Positions 53,036-62,807 of a stretch of DNA of 64,000 nt are shown piece by piece. A program made the position numbers and the translations under genes. Under the pieces are notes generated by a model. It was given only the letters and a program-made list of their open reading frames with translations, ran no database searches and had not been told where the DNA came from. Numbering within the stretch: position 1 is the stretch's first letter; every line of letters begins with the position of its first letter. Source of the DNA: Treponema primitia ZAS-1 (lineage in GTDB: Bacteria > Spirochaetota > Spirochaetia > Treponematales > Breznakiellaceae); NCBI RefSeq assembly GCF_000297095.1, contig NZ_AEEA01000128.1:12001-76000 (forward strand). The letters are read 5' to 3'.

Positions 53036-54985
53036 ATGACCACCGACGACGCCCACCCTTTCTCTTCATTTGGTTTATCCGATGACATTTTAGAGGCCCT
53101 GACCCGCAAGGGATTCACCGCCCCCAGTTCTATACAAAGCATAGCCCTGCCCCGTCTCCTGGCGGATCAGGGACATCTAATCGTAAAAGCACGGACCGGA
53201 ACCGGTAAAACAGCCGCTTTCGGCATACCCCTGGTGGAACGGCTGCGGCAGAGCGGCCATGCCCCCCGGGCGCTGATCCTCACCCCGACCCGGGAACTTG
53301 CCCTCCAGGTTGCCAAAGAAATCGCCTCCCTGGCATCGTCCGCCATACCCCGGATCACCGCGGTGTACGGCGGAGCTTCAATCAGAACCCAGATCCTGGA
53401 CCTCAAGCGGGGAACCGAGATTGTGGTGGGTACCCCGGGGCGTGTTATGGACCTCATGGACCGGAAGGTCCTGGACCTTTCCGCCGTTGACTGGTTCATC
53501 CTGGACGAGGCGGATGAAATGCTGGACATGGGCTTTCTTGAAGATGTGGAACATATCCTCAAATCGGTAAAAAGCGATCGCCGGGTGGCCCTTTTTTCCG
53601 CCACCATGCCCGACCCTATCTTGAAAATAGTTCGGGAACATATCGGCGCGGTGGATATCCTGGAGGATACCACCCCGGATGACGAAAAACCCCTGGTAGA
53701 CCAGTACTACCTGGTACTCAAAAAAGAGGATCGCCTGGAAGCCCTGCGGCGTCTTATCGACAGCGCGGAAAGTTTTTACGGATTGATATTCTGCGCCACC
53801 AAGGCCGGGGCGGACGAACTATCCCGGCGGCTCACCGAGGGAGGCTATTCCGCGGAGGCCATCCACGGGGACCTTACCCAGGAAGCCCGGGAACGTACCC
53901 TGCGGCGTTTCCGCGCCCGGTACGGCTCTGCAAGCGGAGAAGTCTCCGCCCTGGTAGCCACCGATGTGGCCGCCCGGGGTCTCGACATAGAGCGGCTTAC
54001 CCATGTAATTAACTGGGACCTCCCCAACGACCGGGAAACCTATGTCCACCGTATTGGCCGCACCGGCCGGGCGGGCAGGCGGGGGACGGCCATCAGCATG
54101 GCCCTGCCGTCGGAGCGGGGCCGCATCAGCCACCTTTCACACAATATTGAACGGACCCTGGGCAGTAAAATTACCTGGATGAAGGCCCCGGCGGTTTCGT
54201 CGGTAACCAAGGCCCTGGAAAACCGCATCCTGGGCGCCATCCTGGGGACCCTCCCGGACAGTGATACTGTTCCGGTGATCAGCGATACTATTCCGGCGCC
54301 AAATGATATCTTGGCAGCCAATCCTATCAACTCCGGTCCTGCGGATGAGCAGCCAATTCAGGCCGAAACACCGGCCGGGCCGACGCTGCCCCAGACCCGG
54401 CTGGGACGGAAACTGGTAAAAAAGCTCGGCGCGGAAACTGCGGTGGAAGCCCTAATCGCCATGGCCTTTGGGGAAAAGCTGGACCCTTCCCGCTACGGAA
54501 CTATTACTGAACTTACCGAAGTCCCCCAGCGGGAACTGGATATAAAACAACGGGTTGGCAAGGGCAAACGATTCGCCCCGGCTGCGTATCCGGAGGGAAA
54601 CCACGGGGGCGGGCCCAGGCGGAATGTACCCGGACCGGCCGCCGCCATGCGGAGCAAACACGGAGCGGTAAGATACGGAGGCGAGGACGGCGGTGAAAGC
54701 CCCCTGCACGGAGCACGGGTATATGTGGGCTTGGGACGCCGCCATGGCGCTACCGCCCGCGACGTAGCGGGACTGCTGATGCGCGCCGGTGGCGTACCGG
54801 GCCGGCTGGTGGATTCCATCGAAGTAAAGGATTACTGTGCCTTTGCTACCCTTCCGGAAGACGCCGCACGGCGGGCCTGCGCCTTTTCCCAAAACACCCC
54901 GAGCGACCCGACCATAAAGCCCGCATCCCCCGGTACGTATGCCGAAGCTTCCCATGGCGGTTCCCCACACCGCGGACGGCGCTAA
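53036..54985 (+). CDS. DEAD-box RNA helicase with DbpA-type RNA-binding domain
   Basis: A 649-residue ATP-dependent RNA helicase. Q motif region (FTAPSSIQSIALPRLL), motif I ARTGTGKT, Ia TPTRELALQVA, II DEADEMLD, III SAT, V ATDVAARGLDIE and VI HRIGRTGRAGR are all present. After a variable 150-residue linker, a C-terminal DbpA-like RNA recognition domain (ARVYVGLGRRHGATARDVAG, LVDSIEVKDYCAFATLPEDA) suggests a role in ribosome assembly or cold adaptation. AAGGA lies 7 nt before the ATG. It is convergent with the flavoprotein gene, 8 nt away. Confidence 0.93.
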   Translation: MTTDDAHPFSSFGLSDDILEALTRKGFTAPSSIQSIALPRLLADQGHLIVKARTGTGKTAAFGIPLVERLRQSGHAPRALILTPTRELALQVAKEIASLASSAIPRITAVYGGASIRTQILDLKRGTEIVVGTPGRVMDLMDRKVLDLSAVDWFILDEADEMLDMGFLEDVEHILKSVKSDRRVALFSATMPDPILKIVREHIGAVDILEDTTPDDEKPLVDQYYLVLKKEDRLEALRRLIDSAESFYGLIFCATKAGADELSRRLTEGGYSAEAIHGDLTQEARERTLRRFRARYGSASGEVSALVATDVAARGLDIERLTHVINWDLPNDRETYVHRIGRTGRAGRRGTAISMALPSERGRISHLSHNIERTLGSKITWMKAPAVSSVTKALENRILGAILGTLPDSDTVPVISDTIPAPNDILAANPINSGPADEQPIQAETPAGPTLPQTRLGRKLVKKLGAETAVEALIAMAFGEKLDPSRYGTITELTEVPQRELDIKQRVGKGKRFAPAAYPEGNHGGGPRRNVPGPAAAMRSKHGAVRYGGEDGGESPLHGARVYVGLGRRHGATARDVAGLLMRAGGVPGRLVDSIEVKDYCAFATLPEDAARRACAFSQNTPSDPTIKPASPGTYAEASHGGSPHRGRR

Positions 54986-54993
54986 AAACAGTA

Positions 54994-55614
54994 CTACCGA
55001 ATAAAGTTCGTCGGCGTGGTATCTTCCTGTTGAGCGGCGATTTCGGCGATCCCCTCTTTTGCGACGGCCCTGAGCATCCATGCCATATTCTTCCCCAGGG
55101 TACGCATGATCTGCATACCCTCCTTATCCTGCCGTACTTCCTCCGGGGTAAAACCATGGGTGGTGTTCCAGTACTGGGAAGAAACCACGGGCATACGGGA
55201 AATGGTAAAATATTTATTAAGCCGTTCAAAGGCGGCAGTCCCCCCGCCCCGGCGGCAGTTTACCACCGCAGCGGCAGGCTTAAAAGCAAAGAGCTGGGAT
55301 TTCATAAAAAACATCCGGTCCAGGAAGGCGCAGAGGGCGCCGTTTGGTCCCGCATAATAAACCGGCGAACCAACAACCACCCCATCCGCTTTGATGAGTT
55401 TTTCTACGCAGGCATTTACCCCGTCATCGTTGTAAACGCACCGGGCGGTTTTTGCACAGCCTCCGCAGCCGGTACAGCCGCGGATAGGTCCATCACCGAT
55501 ATGAAAATATTCTGTCTCAATACCGGCGGCTTCAATCTGCCCCGCTACCTCCGCAAGGATAGTATAGGTACAGCCCTTTTCATGGGGGCTCCCGTTGATT
55601 AAAAGTACACGCAT
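54994..55614 (-). CDS. NADPH-dependent FMN reductase / iron-sulphur flavoprotein
   Basis: A 206-residue flavodoxin-like protein. FMN phosphate loop LINGSPHEKGCTYTILAEVA, a cysteine cluster CTGCGGCAKTARC that may hold an iron-sulphur centre (spacing C-x2-C-x2-C-x5-C), and VVGSPVYYAGPNGALCAFLD for the isoalloxazine side. It matches the archaeal/anaerobe iron-sulphur flavoprotein group, electron carriers of unknown partner. AAAGGCGG precedes the ATG. It lies 12 nt after the SGNH gene on the same strand. Confidence 0.85.
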   Translation of the reverse strand: MRVLLINGSPHEKGCTYTILAEVAGQIEAAGIETEYFHIGDGPIRGCTGCGGCAKTARCVYNDDGVNACVEKLIKADGVVVGSPVYYAGPNGALCAFLDRMFFMKSQLFAFKPAAAVVNCRRGGGTAAFERLNKYFTISRMPVVSSQYWNTTHGFTPEEVRQDKEGMQIMRTLGKNMAWMLRAVAKEGIAEIAAQQEDTTPTNFIR

Positions 55615-55626
55615 AACACCGCCTTT

Positions 55627-56340
55627 CTATTTAAGTAAATAATTTTCCTGAAGATATGGTTCCATGGCTTTGAAAAAATTATCAGCCATGATCTCATATC
55701 CCACTGTATCGGGATGAATAGTATCTGACATATGAACTCCCCATACACTGTCCCAAATATTACTAATCAGTTTTACATCGTTTTGAGATGCAAGTGCGTT
55801 AAACATTGCATCATATTGTTTTATCATCATTCTTTGAAAAGTACCATTGGTAATTCCAATACTATTAGCCACTGATTTTACAACATCTTCGGTATAAAAT
55901 TTTACCAGGAATATTGTAATATTTCTAGCTTTGAGTTTAGTTATAATTTTCTGCAAATTACTTTTTATCTCTGCCAGTGCAGAAAACTGAAGCTGAAATA
56001 AATCGTTTGCGCCAAGCTCAACTATCACAATACGGGGATTTTTTGAAAGAACATCCTCATTTATACGGCCTAAGGCGTCTGCCGTCGTATCCCCGGAAAC
56101 TCCGGCATTTATAATAGGCATGTTTATTTTTTCCTGCAGATACGCCGGATAGGATTTTGTTTTGTCATCCTTCCCCGGGACACTTGCTCCATGACCGGCG
56201 GTAAGACTATCGCCAAGAAAAACTAACGGCCTGTCTTCTTTATTACTCGTAGTCCCATTGTCACAGGAAGTAAAATTTAATCCGCTTATAACCCCAATAA
56301 TGATGGTGTATAGTATAATCTTTACCTGTCCATGATACAT
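55627..56340 (-). CDS. SGNH/GDSL esterase, probable lipoprotein
   Basis: A 237-residue arylesterase-like hydrolase. N-terminal hydrophobic segment and the lipobox-like NFTSC suggest a lipid-anchored exported enzyme. The four SGNH blocks are all visible: FLGDSLTAGHG (Ser), NAGVSGDTTADAL (Gly), VIVELGANDLFQ (Asn) and DTIHPDTVGYEIM (Asp-His). Base composition is clearly more AT-rich than gltD, whose stop overlaps its start (TAATG read on the minus strand), so it seems a later insertion into the glt operon tail. Substrate is unknown. Confidence 0.85.
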   Translation of the reverse strand: MYHGQVKIILYTIIIGVISGLNFTSCDNGTTSNKEDRPLVFLGDSLTAGHGASVPGKDDKTKSYPAYLQEKINMPIINAGVSGDTTADALGRINEDVLSKNPRIVIVELGANDLFQLQFSALAEIKSNLQKIITKLKARNITIFLVKFYTEDVVKSVANSIGITNGTFQRMMIKQYDAMFNALASQNDVKLISNIWDSVWGVHMSDTIHPDTVGYEIMADNFFKAMEPYLQENYLLK

Positions 56341-57800
56341 TACAACGCCTTAATAATCGCCTCCGCGGCTGCACGGCCATCGGAGATAGCCCGGACCACC
56401 AGGCTGGCGCCGTTTCGGGAATCTCCGGCAGCCCAGATTTTTGGGTTGGATGTGTGGAACGTGCCCGTGGTACGGATATTGCCGCGCTCGTCGAGTTCCA
56501 GGCCGAAGTCGGCCACGGCGCCGTTCTGGACCACGTGGGTAAAGCCCATGGCCAGCAGCACTAAATCTGCGTCGATATCGAAATCCGAACCACTTACTTC
56601 GGACATGGTAAAGCGGCCGTCTTTTTCGGCCCAGTCTACCCGGCAGGCCCGTATGGCGCTTAACTTGCCGTTATTCCCTGTAAAAGACTTGGTGTTGACG
56701 GACCAGAGCCGTTCACCCCCTTCCAGATGGGAGCTTGAAGTCTTGAGGACCTTGGGCCACAGCGGCCAAGGTTCAGCGTCAGGACGGTGTTCCGGGGGCT
56801 TGGGAAGTACCTCAATCTGGGTAACCGCTAGAGCCCCCTGACGGTTGGCGGTGCCCACGCAGTCAGAACCGGTGTCGCCGCCGCCTATGACCACCACCCG
56901 TTTCCCGTATGCGGTGATAGGTTCAAGACCCGTAACTTCGCCGCTGAGAACACGGTTCTGGAGGGAGAGGAAATCCAGGGCCTGGACTATGCCGGAATTT
57001 TCCCGGCCCGGAAGTTTTACATCCCGTGGTTCACGGGCGCCTATGGTAAGAAGCACCAGATCGTAGGAAGACTCCAGTTCCTTAGCGGAAATGACCTTGC
57101 CCCCCTCTACTCCATCGGCGTCCTTTGCACCAAAGCCGTAACGGGCGGAACCGATCCGGGCGCCGGTTTTGAACTCGACCCCCTCGGCTGCCATAATCCT
57201 GATACGCCGGTCAATAAAACTCTTATCCAATTTGAAGTCCGGAATGCCGTAACGGAGATAGCCCCCCAGTTTTTGTGCGCCTTCGTAAACAGTAACGCTG
57301 AAACCAGCCCGGTTAAGATAATAGGCGGCGGAAAGCCCCGCAGGACCGGCGCCGACCACGGCCACCTTCTTGCCGTTACGCACCCGGGGCGGACGTGGAA
57401 TTACCAGGCCCAGTTCGTAGGCCTTTTCGATGATGGCAAGTTCGTTCTGTCTGATGGTTACCGGTTCGTCGTTGGAACCCAGGACGCAGGAGGCTTCGCA
57501 GAGGGCGGGGCAAACCCGGCCGGTAAATTCCGGAAAGGGGTTCATGTGTTCCAGAGCCGCCCAGGCGCCGGCCCAGTCACCCCGATAGAGGCGGTCCTGC
57601 CATTCGGGCATCACGTTGGAGACCGGGCAGGCCCAATGACAGAAGGGTACCCCGCAGTCCATACACCGGGCCGCCTGCAAGCGGCGTTCGTCATCGGAAA
57701 GTAGTATTTCTACTTCACTGTAGTCGTTCACCCGCTCTTCCACAGGCCGGTAACCGGAAACTTTACGCTTTATCTTTAAAAATCCCTTTGGATCACCCAT
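56340..57800 (-). CDS. gltD: Glutamate synthase small subunit
   Basis: NADPH-oxidising FAD subunit of glutamate synthase, 486 residues. The N-terminal cysteine cluster ARCMDCGVPFCHWACPV binds two 4Fe-4S centres; the FAD fold is KKVAVVGAGPAGLSAAYYLN and the NADPH fold RVVVIGGGDTGSDCVGTANR. Closing motif is PKIWAAGDSRNGASLVVRAI. GAGAGGG lies 6 nt before the ATG. The 21-nt gap to gltB shows a two-gene operon that assimilates ammonia as glutamate together with glutamine synthetase. Confidence 0.96.
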   Translation of the reverse strand: MGDPKGFLKIKRKVSGYRPVEERVNDYSEVEILLSDDERRLQAARCMDCGVPFCHWACPVSNVMPEWQDRLYRGDWAGAWAALEHMNPFPEFTGRVCPALCEASCVLGSNDEPVTIRQNELAIIEKAYELGLVIPRPPRVRNGKKVAVVGAGPAGLSAAYYLNRAGFSVTVYEGAQKLGGYLRYGIPDFKLDKSFIDRRIRIMAAEGVEFKTGARIGSARYGFGAKDADGVEGGKVISAKELESSYDLVLLTIGAREPRDVKLPGRENSGIVQALDFLSLQNRVLSGEVTGLEPITAYGKRVVVIGGGDTGSDCVGTANRQGALAVTQIEVLPKPPEHRPDAEPWPLWPKVLKTSSSHLEGGERLWSVNTKSFTGNNGKLSAIRACRVDWAEKDGRFTMSEVSGSDFDIDADLVLLAMGFTHVVQNGAVADFGLELDERGNIRTTGTFHTSNPKIWAAGDSRNGASLVVRAISDGRAAAEAIIKAL

Positions 57801-57821
57801 ACATCCCTCTCTTATTGTTTT

Positions 57822-60800
57822 TTATACACGGTCCGCAATTTCTTCCCGTTCCCGGATATCATAGAGTTTCCGGTCCAATTCCGCCAGTTTCATCTTCTGG
57901 AGAGCCATCTTATATTCCACCGGGAGTACCTTTACAAACTTCGGCTTATATTCCCCCCAATTGTCAAAAATATTTTTGGCATAGGACGAACCGGTCCAAT
58001 AGATATGCTGTTCAATCTGCTGCCTGACAAAATGTTCATCCTCTTCGTTGTCCAGGCCGGACAGCTCCACCATACCTTTGTTGAGGAAGTACTCGAAGTC
58101 ACCCTTTTTGTCCAGTACATAGGCGATACCACCGGACATACCGGCGGCAAAGTTTCTGCCCACGGTTCCCAGAACAATGATCCGGCCGCCGGTCATGTAC
58201 TCCGCCGCATGGTCCCCGGCGCCCTCAATAACCGCGGTAGCCCCGGAGTTCCGTACGCAGAAACGTTCCCCCGCAACCCCGGCGGCGTAGAACTCCCCGG
58301 AGGTAGCGCCGTAGAGCAGGGTGTTACCCACAATGATGTTCTCGCTGGTCTCAAAGCTGGAACCCTTGGGAGGCGCTACCACGATACGGCCGCCGGAAAG
58401 GCCCTTGCCCAGGTAGTCGTTGGCGTCCCCGGCCAGGCGGAAGGTGATTCCCTTGGCGAGGAAGGCGCCGAAACTCTGACCCGCGGATCCCGTAAAGTCG
58501 ATGGTGATAAAGTTTTCCGGAAGCCCCTGTCCGCCGAAACGTTTGGAAACCTCATAGGAAAGCATGGTCCCCACCGCCCGGTCGGTATTGCGTACCGGCA
58601 GGGATAGTGCTATGGGGATCTTTCCGTCCAGGGCGGAGGAACACTTTTCGATAAGCTCCCGGTCCAGGACCGTAGCAATCTTGTGGACCTGATCCTCAAC
58701 GCAGCTGTGCGCCTGACCACCGGGTATAAAGGAGGGACCTTCGGGTTTGTAGAGTATGGCCGAAAGGTCAACCCCGGCGGATTTCGCCTTGTCACTCTTC
58801 CGTTCCACCAGCAGATCCGACCGGCCCACCAGTTCATCAAACTTTCTAATGCCCAGGGAGGCCATGATTTCCCGAACCTCCTCGGCGATAAAGCGGAAGA
58901 AGTTGATCAGGTACTCGCTTTTGCCGGTAAAGCGTTTCCGCAGTTCCGGGTCCTGGGTGGCTACCCCCATGGGACAGGTATTCTCGTGGCACTTCCGCAT
59001 CATCACACAGCCCATGTTGATCAGGGTGGAGGTACCAAAACCGAATTCTTCGGCCCCCAGCATTCCTGCGATCACCACATCCCGGCCGGTTTTAAGCTGG
59101 CCGTCGGTCTGAAGCCGCACCCGGCCCCGGAGGCCGTTTTTTACCAGAACCTGGTTGGTCTCCGAAAGACCCAGTTCCCAGGGAAGCCCCGCGTGGCGGA
59201 TGCTGCTCTGGGGACTCGCTCCGGTGCCGCCGTCGTAACCGGAGATGAGGATGTTGTCCGCGTGGGCCTTGGCGACCCCGGCGGCAACGGTACCCACCCC
59301 GCTCTCGGATACCAGCTTGACGCTGATCCGGGCCTGGGGGTTGGCGTTCTTCAGATCGAAGATCAGTTCAGCCAAATCTTCTATAGAGTAGATATCGTGA
59401 TGAGGGGGCGGACTAATCAGGGTAACCCCGGCGGTGGAGTGCCGGACCTTGGCGATCATGGCGTCCACCTTATGCCCCGGAAGCTGGCCGCCCTCGCCGG
59501 GCTTAGCGCCCTGGGCAATCTTAATCTGGAGCTCCTGGGCGTTGGCCAGGTACTCGCTGGTAACCCCGAAACGGGCGGAGGCTACCTGCTTGATGGCGCT
59601 CCGCAGCCAAGTACCATCGCTCTTAACCGCAAAACGTTCCGGACTTTCACCGCCTTCGCCGGAATTGGAACGACCGTGGATGGAGTTCATCGCCTTGGCT
59701 ATGGTTTCGTGGGCTTCCTTGGAGATGGAACCAAAGGACATGGCCCCGGTGGTGAAACGCTTCATTATTTCTTCCACGGACTCCACTTCGTCAATGGGAA
59801 TTGCTGAACCGGGGGCAAAGTCCAGGAGACCCCGAATAACATGGGGCGCCTGGTTAAACTTGTTCACCAGGGTGGAAAATTCTTTGAATTTTTTATAGTT
59901 CCCGGTACGGGTAGCCCATTGGAGGAGGTAGATGGTTTCGGGGTTCCATGCGTGCCGTTCCCCGTACTTCCGCCACCGGTACTGGCCGTCGCCGGCGAGG
60001 AGATAATCCACCCCCTTTGGTTCACCCCCGGTCTTATCCAGGAATTCCCGGGCTGCCCGGTAGTGGTCCAGAACTTCCGCTTCCAGTTCTGCAAAACCCG
60101 CTCCGCCGATACGGCTGGGGGTGCCCCGGAAACATTTGTCTATCACCGCTTTGCCAAGCCCGATGGCCTCAAAAATCTGGGCGCCCCGGTAGGACCGGAG
60201 GGTACTGGTCCCCATTTTGGACATAACCTTGAGCATGGCCTTGTTAAGGCCCTTGATATAATGCTTCTTCGCCTCGGGAAAACTCCCGGTACGGTTCCCA
60301 TCGGGACCGGCGCAAAGGGCGGCAAGGGCAGCCAATGCACCGTAGGGAACCACCAGGTCCACGCCGTAGCCGAAGAGCAGGGCGAAATGCATAGGTTCCC
60401 GGGGTTCCGCGGATTCCAGAATAATCGACAGGTTCATCCGCAGACCCCGTTCGATAAGGCCGTGGTGTACCGCCCCGGTTGCAAGCAGGGCCGGTATAGC
60501 ACTGCGGCCTCCGGCTAGACCGGAGGTCAGGCTTGCCCGGTCGGAGAGGATCAGCAGGGTAACGCCGTCCTTGACCGCCGCAACCGCCTGGGCGATAAGG
60601 GTTTCCAGGGCCGCTAAGAGGGCGCCGGGAACTCCGTCCTTCACTTCAAAGGTGGCGTCCAGGGTTTGGGACTTAAAATCACCGCCGATTTTTTTAAGGG
60701 TTTCCAGATCCGCAGGGGTCATAATGGGGTTGATAACCTTGATCCGCCGGCAGTGGGATTCGGTTTCGTCCAGAAGGTTTTTCTGGGGGCCGATAAAACT

Positions 60801-62459
60801 GGTCAGGGTCATCACCAGGTCTTCCCGAATGGAATCTATGGGCGGGTTTGTTACCTGGGCAAAAACTTGCTTGAAATAAGAATAAACCCGCTGGCTCCGG
60901 TCGGAGAAAACTGCGATAGGGGTATCGGTTCCCATAGAACCGGTGGGTTCCTGGCTGGTTTCCGCCATAACCAAAAGCAGTTTTTCCCGGTCTTCCCGGG
61001 AATAGCCAAAGGACTTTTCCAGATAGAGGAGTTTGGCGTCGGTATCTACCCCGGGGTCTAAAAAGGCTTCCGCCGTACCGCCATCCCCCAGTTCCTGCTT
61101 CAGGGTGATAACCTGTCTGGCCACCCAGTCGGCGTAGGGCTTAGCCTGGAAAACCTGGCGTTTCACTTCGTTGTCGGGGATGATCCGGCCCTCGGACATA
61201 TCTACCAGGAGGAGTTTCCCCGGACGGAGCCGGCCCTTGTAAGCCACTTCCTCGGGTTTAAAGTCCTGAACCCCGGTCTCGGAGGCCATGACGATGAGAT
61301 CATCCCTGGTGATGGTGTAACGGGAGGGGCGGAGACCGTTACGGTCCAGGGTCCCCCCCACAAAGCGGCCGTCACAGAAAACCATGGAGGCAGGGCCGTC
61401 CCAGGGTTCCATAATGCTGGCGTGGTATTCGTAAAAAGCCTTTAAATCCTGGGGTATGGGGTTCTTATCGTTCCAGGATTCGGGGATAAGCATCATCAGG
61501 GCATGGGGGAGGCTGCGGCCGGACATGACCAGCAATTCCAGGGCATTGTCAAAGCTAGCGGAGTCGCTCTGGTCCGGCTCTATCACCGGGAGTATGTCCT
61601 TCAGGGCCTCACCGAAGCGGGGATGGGAAAACAGGGCTTCCCGGGCGGCCATCCAGAAACGGTTCCCCCGGACGGTGTTGATTTCGCCGTTGTGGGAAAC
61701 GATACGGAAGGGCTGGGCCAGGGTCCAGTTGGGGAAAGTGTTGGTGGAGAACCGGGAATGGATCAGGGCCACCGCAGTCTTTATCCGCTCATCCTTGAGT
61801 TCCGGATAGTAATCCTTGAGCTGGGAGGACATGAGCATACCCTTGTAGACAATGGTTCGGGAGGAAAGGGAGGGTATATAGCCCTTGTTCCCGGCATTTT
61901 CCAGGGATGCATCAAGGCGGATACGTTTTTCCAGCTTCTTTCTGAAGATATAGAGGGCGAATTCCAGATCCGCCCCCCCGCCAAGGAAGATCTGCCGTAT
62001 TACGGGCTCCGCAGCCCGGGCGATAGCGCCGATAGCCTCGCCATTGGTGGGCACATCCCGCCACCCCAGGACCTTTAGACCCAGGCCGGCAGCGGTTTCT
62101 TCAATATACTTAACGATTGTAGACCGGTTTGATTCCGCTTTTTTATCATTCGCCGGGCCGGGGAGAAACACCATACCCGTTCCGTAGCTTCCCGCAGGGG
62201 GAAGATTGGGGATAAACCCCTTGTAGAAATCATGGGGTATCTGTAAAAGCACCCCGGAACCATCGCCGGTCTTGTTATCCGCGCTTTCCGCACCCCGGTG
62301 TTCCATCCGTTCCAGGACCTCAAGACCCCGTTTCAAAATATCATGGGAAACACGGCCCTTAATATCCGCTACAAAACCTATACCGCAGGCATCATGCTCG
62401 TCTTCTTTCCGATACAAACCCTTGGGACACTGATCAGCCCCTTCCTCATGTTCGCCCAT
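57822..62459 (-). CDS. gltB: Glutamate synthase large subunit
   Basis: The 1545-residue alpha subunit that transfers glutamine amide nitrogen to 2-oxoglutarate. A 24-residue propeptide precedes the catalytic Cys25 (EHDACGIGFVADIKG, class II amidotransferase with RMEHRGAESAD). The central and FMN domains follow, with SPPPHHDIYSIEDLAELIFD and SGYDGGTGASPQSSIRHAG. The 3Fe-4S cluster is near residues 1151-1162 (GCVMMRKCHENTCPMGVATQ, C-x5-C-x4-C). A C-terminal beta-helix has repeated GA-x-x-G-x-A-Y glycine loops. AAGGAG lies 7 nt before ATG 62459. A minus-strand terminator hairpin lies about 80 nt upstream. Confidence 0.97.
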   Translation of the reverse strand: MGEHEEGADQCPKGLYRKEDEHDACGIGFVADIKGRVSHDILKRGLEVLERMEHRGAESADNKTGDGSGVLLQIPHDFYKGFIPNLPPAGSYGTGMVFLPGPANDKKAESNRSTIVKYIEETAAGLGLKVLGWRDVPTNGEAIGAIARAAEPVIRQIFLGGGADLEFALYIFRKKLEKRIRLDASLENAGNKGYIPSLSSRTIVYKGMLMSSQLKDYYPELKDERIKTAVALIHSRFSTNTFPNWTLAQPFRIVSHNGEINTVRGNRFWMAAREALFSHPRFGEALKDILPVIEPDQSDSASFDNALELLVMSGRSLPHALMMLIPESWNDKNPIPQDLKAFYEYHASIMEPWDGPASMVFCDGRFVGGTLDRNGLRPSRYTITRDDLIVMASETGVQDFKPEEVAYKGRLRPGKLLLVDMSEGRIIPDNEVKRQVFQAKPYADWVARQVITLKQELGDGGTAEAFLDPGVDTDAKLLYLEKSFGYSREDREKLLLVMAETSQEPTGSMGTDTPIAVFSDRSQRVYSYFKQVFAQVTNPPIDSIREDLVMTLTSFIGPQKNLLDETESHCRRIKVINPIMTPADLETLKKIGGDFKSQTLDATFEVKDGVPGALLAALETLIAQAVAAVKDGVTLLILSDRASLTSGLAGGRSAIPALLATGAVHHGLIERGLRMNLSIILESAEPREPMHFALLFGYGVDLVVPYGALAALAALCAGPDGNRTGSFPEAKKHYIKGLNKAMLKVMSKMGTSTLRSYRGAQIFEAIGLGKAVIDKCFRGTPSRIGGAGFAELEAEVLDHYRAAREFLDKTGGEPKGVDYLLAGDGQYRWRKYGERHAWNPETIYLLQWATRTGNYKKFKEFSTLVNKFNQAPHVIRGLLDFAPGSAIPIDEVESVEEIMKRFTTGAMSFGSISKEAHETIAKAMNSIHGRSNSGEGGESPERFAVKSDGTWLRSAIKQVASARFGVTSEYLANAQELQIKIAQGAKPGEGGQLPGHKVDAMIAKVRHSTAGVTLISPPPHHDIYSIEDLAELIFDLKNANPQARISVKLVSESGVGTVAAGVAKAHADNILISGYDGGTGASPQSSIRHAGLPWELGLSETNQVLVKNGLRGRVRLQTDGQLKTGRDVVIAGMLGAEEFGFGTSTLINMGCVMMRKCHENTCPMGVATQDPELRKRFTGKSEYLINFFRFIAEEVREIMASLGIRKFDELVGRSDLLVERKSDKAKSAGVDLSAILYKPEGPSFIPGGQAHSCVEDQVHKIATVLDRELIEKCSSALDGKIPIALSLPVRNTDRAVGTMLSYEVSKRFGGQGLPENFITIDFTGSAGQSFGAFLAKGITFRLAGDANDYLGKGLSGGRIVVAPPKGSSFETSENIIVGNTLLYGATSGEFYAAGVAGERFCVRNSGATAVIEGAGDHAAEYMTGGRIIVLGTVGRNFAAGMSGGIAYVLDKKGDFEYFLNKGMVELSGLDNEEDEHFVRQQIEQHIYWTGSSYAKNIFDNWGEYKPKFVKVLPVEYKMALQKMKLAELDRKLYDIREREEIADRV

Positions 62460-62535
62460 GACGGCTCCTTAAAAAAAACAATTCCCATGAATATACAAAA
62501 AAACGGGTTTTTATGCAATATACGATACGAAAGCC

Positions 62536-62576
62536 AAAAAAAACCGCCGCCGAAAAGGAGGAAAACGGCGGCGGCG
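62536..62576 (-). terminator. Intrinsic terminator or attenuator upstream of gltB
   Basis: On the minus strand a perfect 9-bp stem CCGCCGCCG / CGGCGGCGG with a 13-nt loop is followed by eight Ts (62543-62536). It points toward gltB and lies 76 nt before its start, with no minus-strand gene upstream. Either a promoter lies downstream of it (a TTGGCT...CATAAA pair is possible) or it is a leader attenuator. The rest of 62460-62807 is AT-rich; it holds a GGGAC-N6-GTCCC dyad at 62770-62785 and no gene. Confidence 0.6.
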
Positions 62577-62807
62577 AAAAAAAATATGGAGGAGTTCTAA
62601 TATAAAAGACACAAATAGGAGGATAAGGTTACAAAAAAATGAAAAAATACCTGGTAAAAAAGGGGCTTAAACATCCTTAGGCTTTTAAAAATCCGCTCTT
62701 TATTTTTTTTAAAATTCTCCTTCCATACTAAAGTATTTTTCCTCCCCGTCCCCTAACAGGGGGTAAATCGGGACAGATCGGTCCCCAATTTTTAGGAGGG
62801 AAAGCAA

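Noticed and set aside
58683..59807. 374-codon open frame opposite gltB
   Set aside because: gltB is unambiguous here (FMN domain and cysteine cluster); the antisense product has no motif.
62639..62680. 13-codon frame MKKYLVKKGLKHP in the gltB-rpn gap
   Set aside because: Has AGGAGG-like sequence upstream, but too short and on the strand opposite gltB, so it cannot be a gltB leader peptide.
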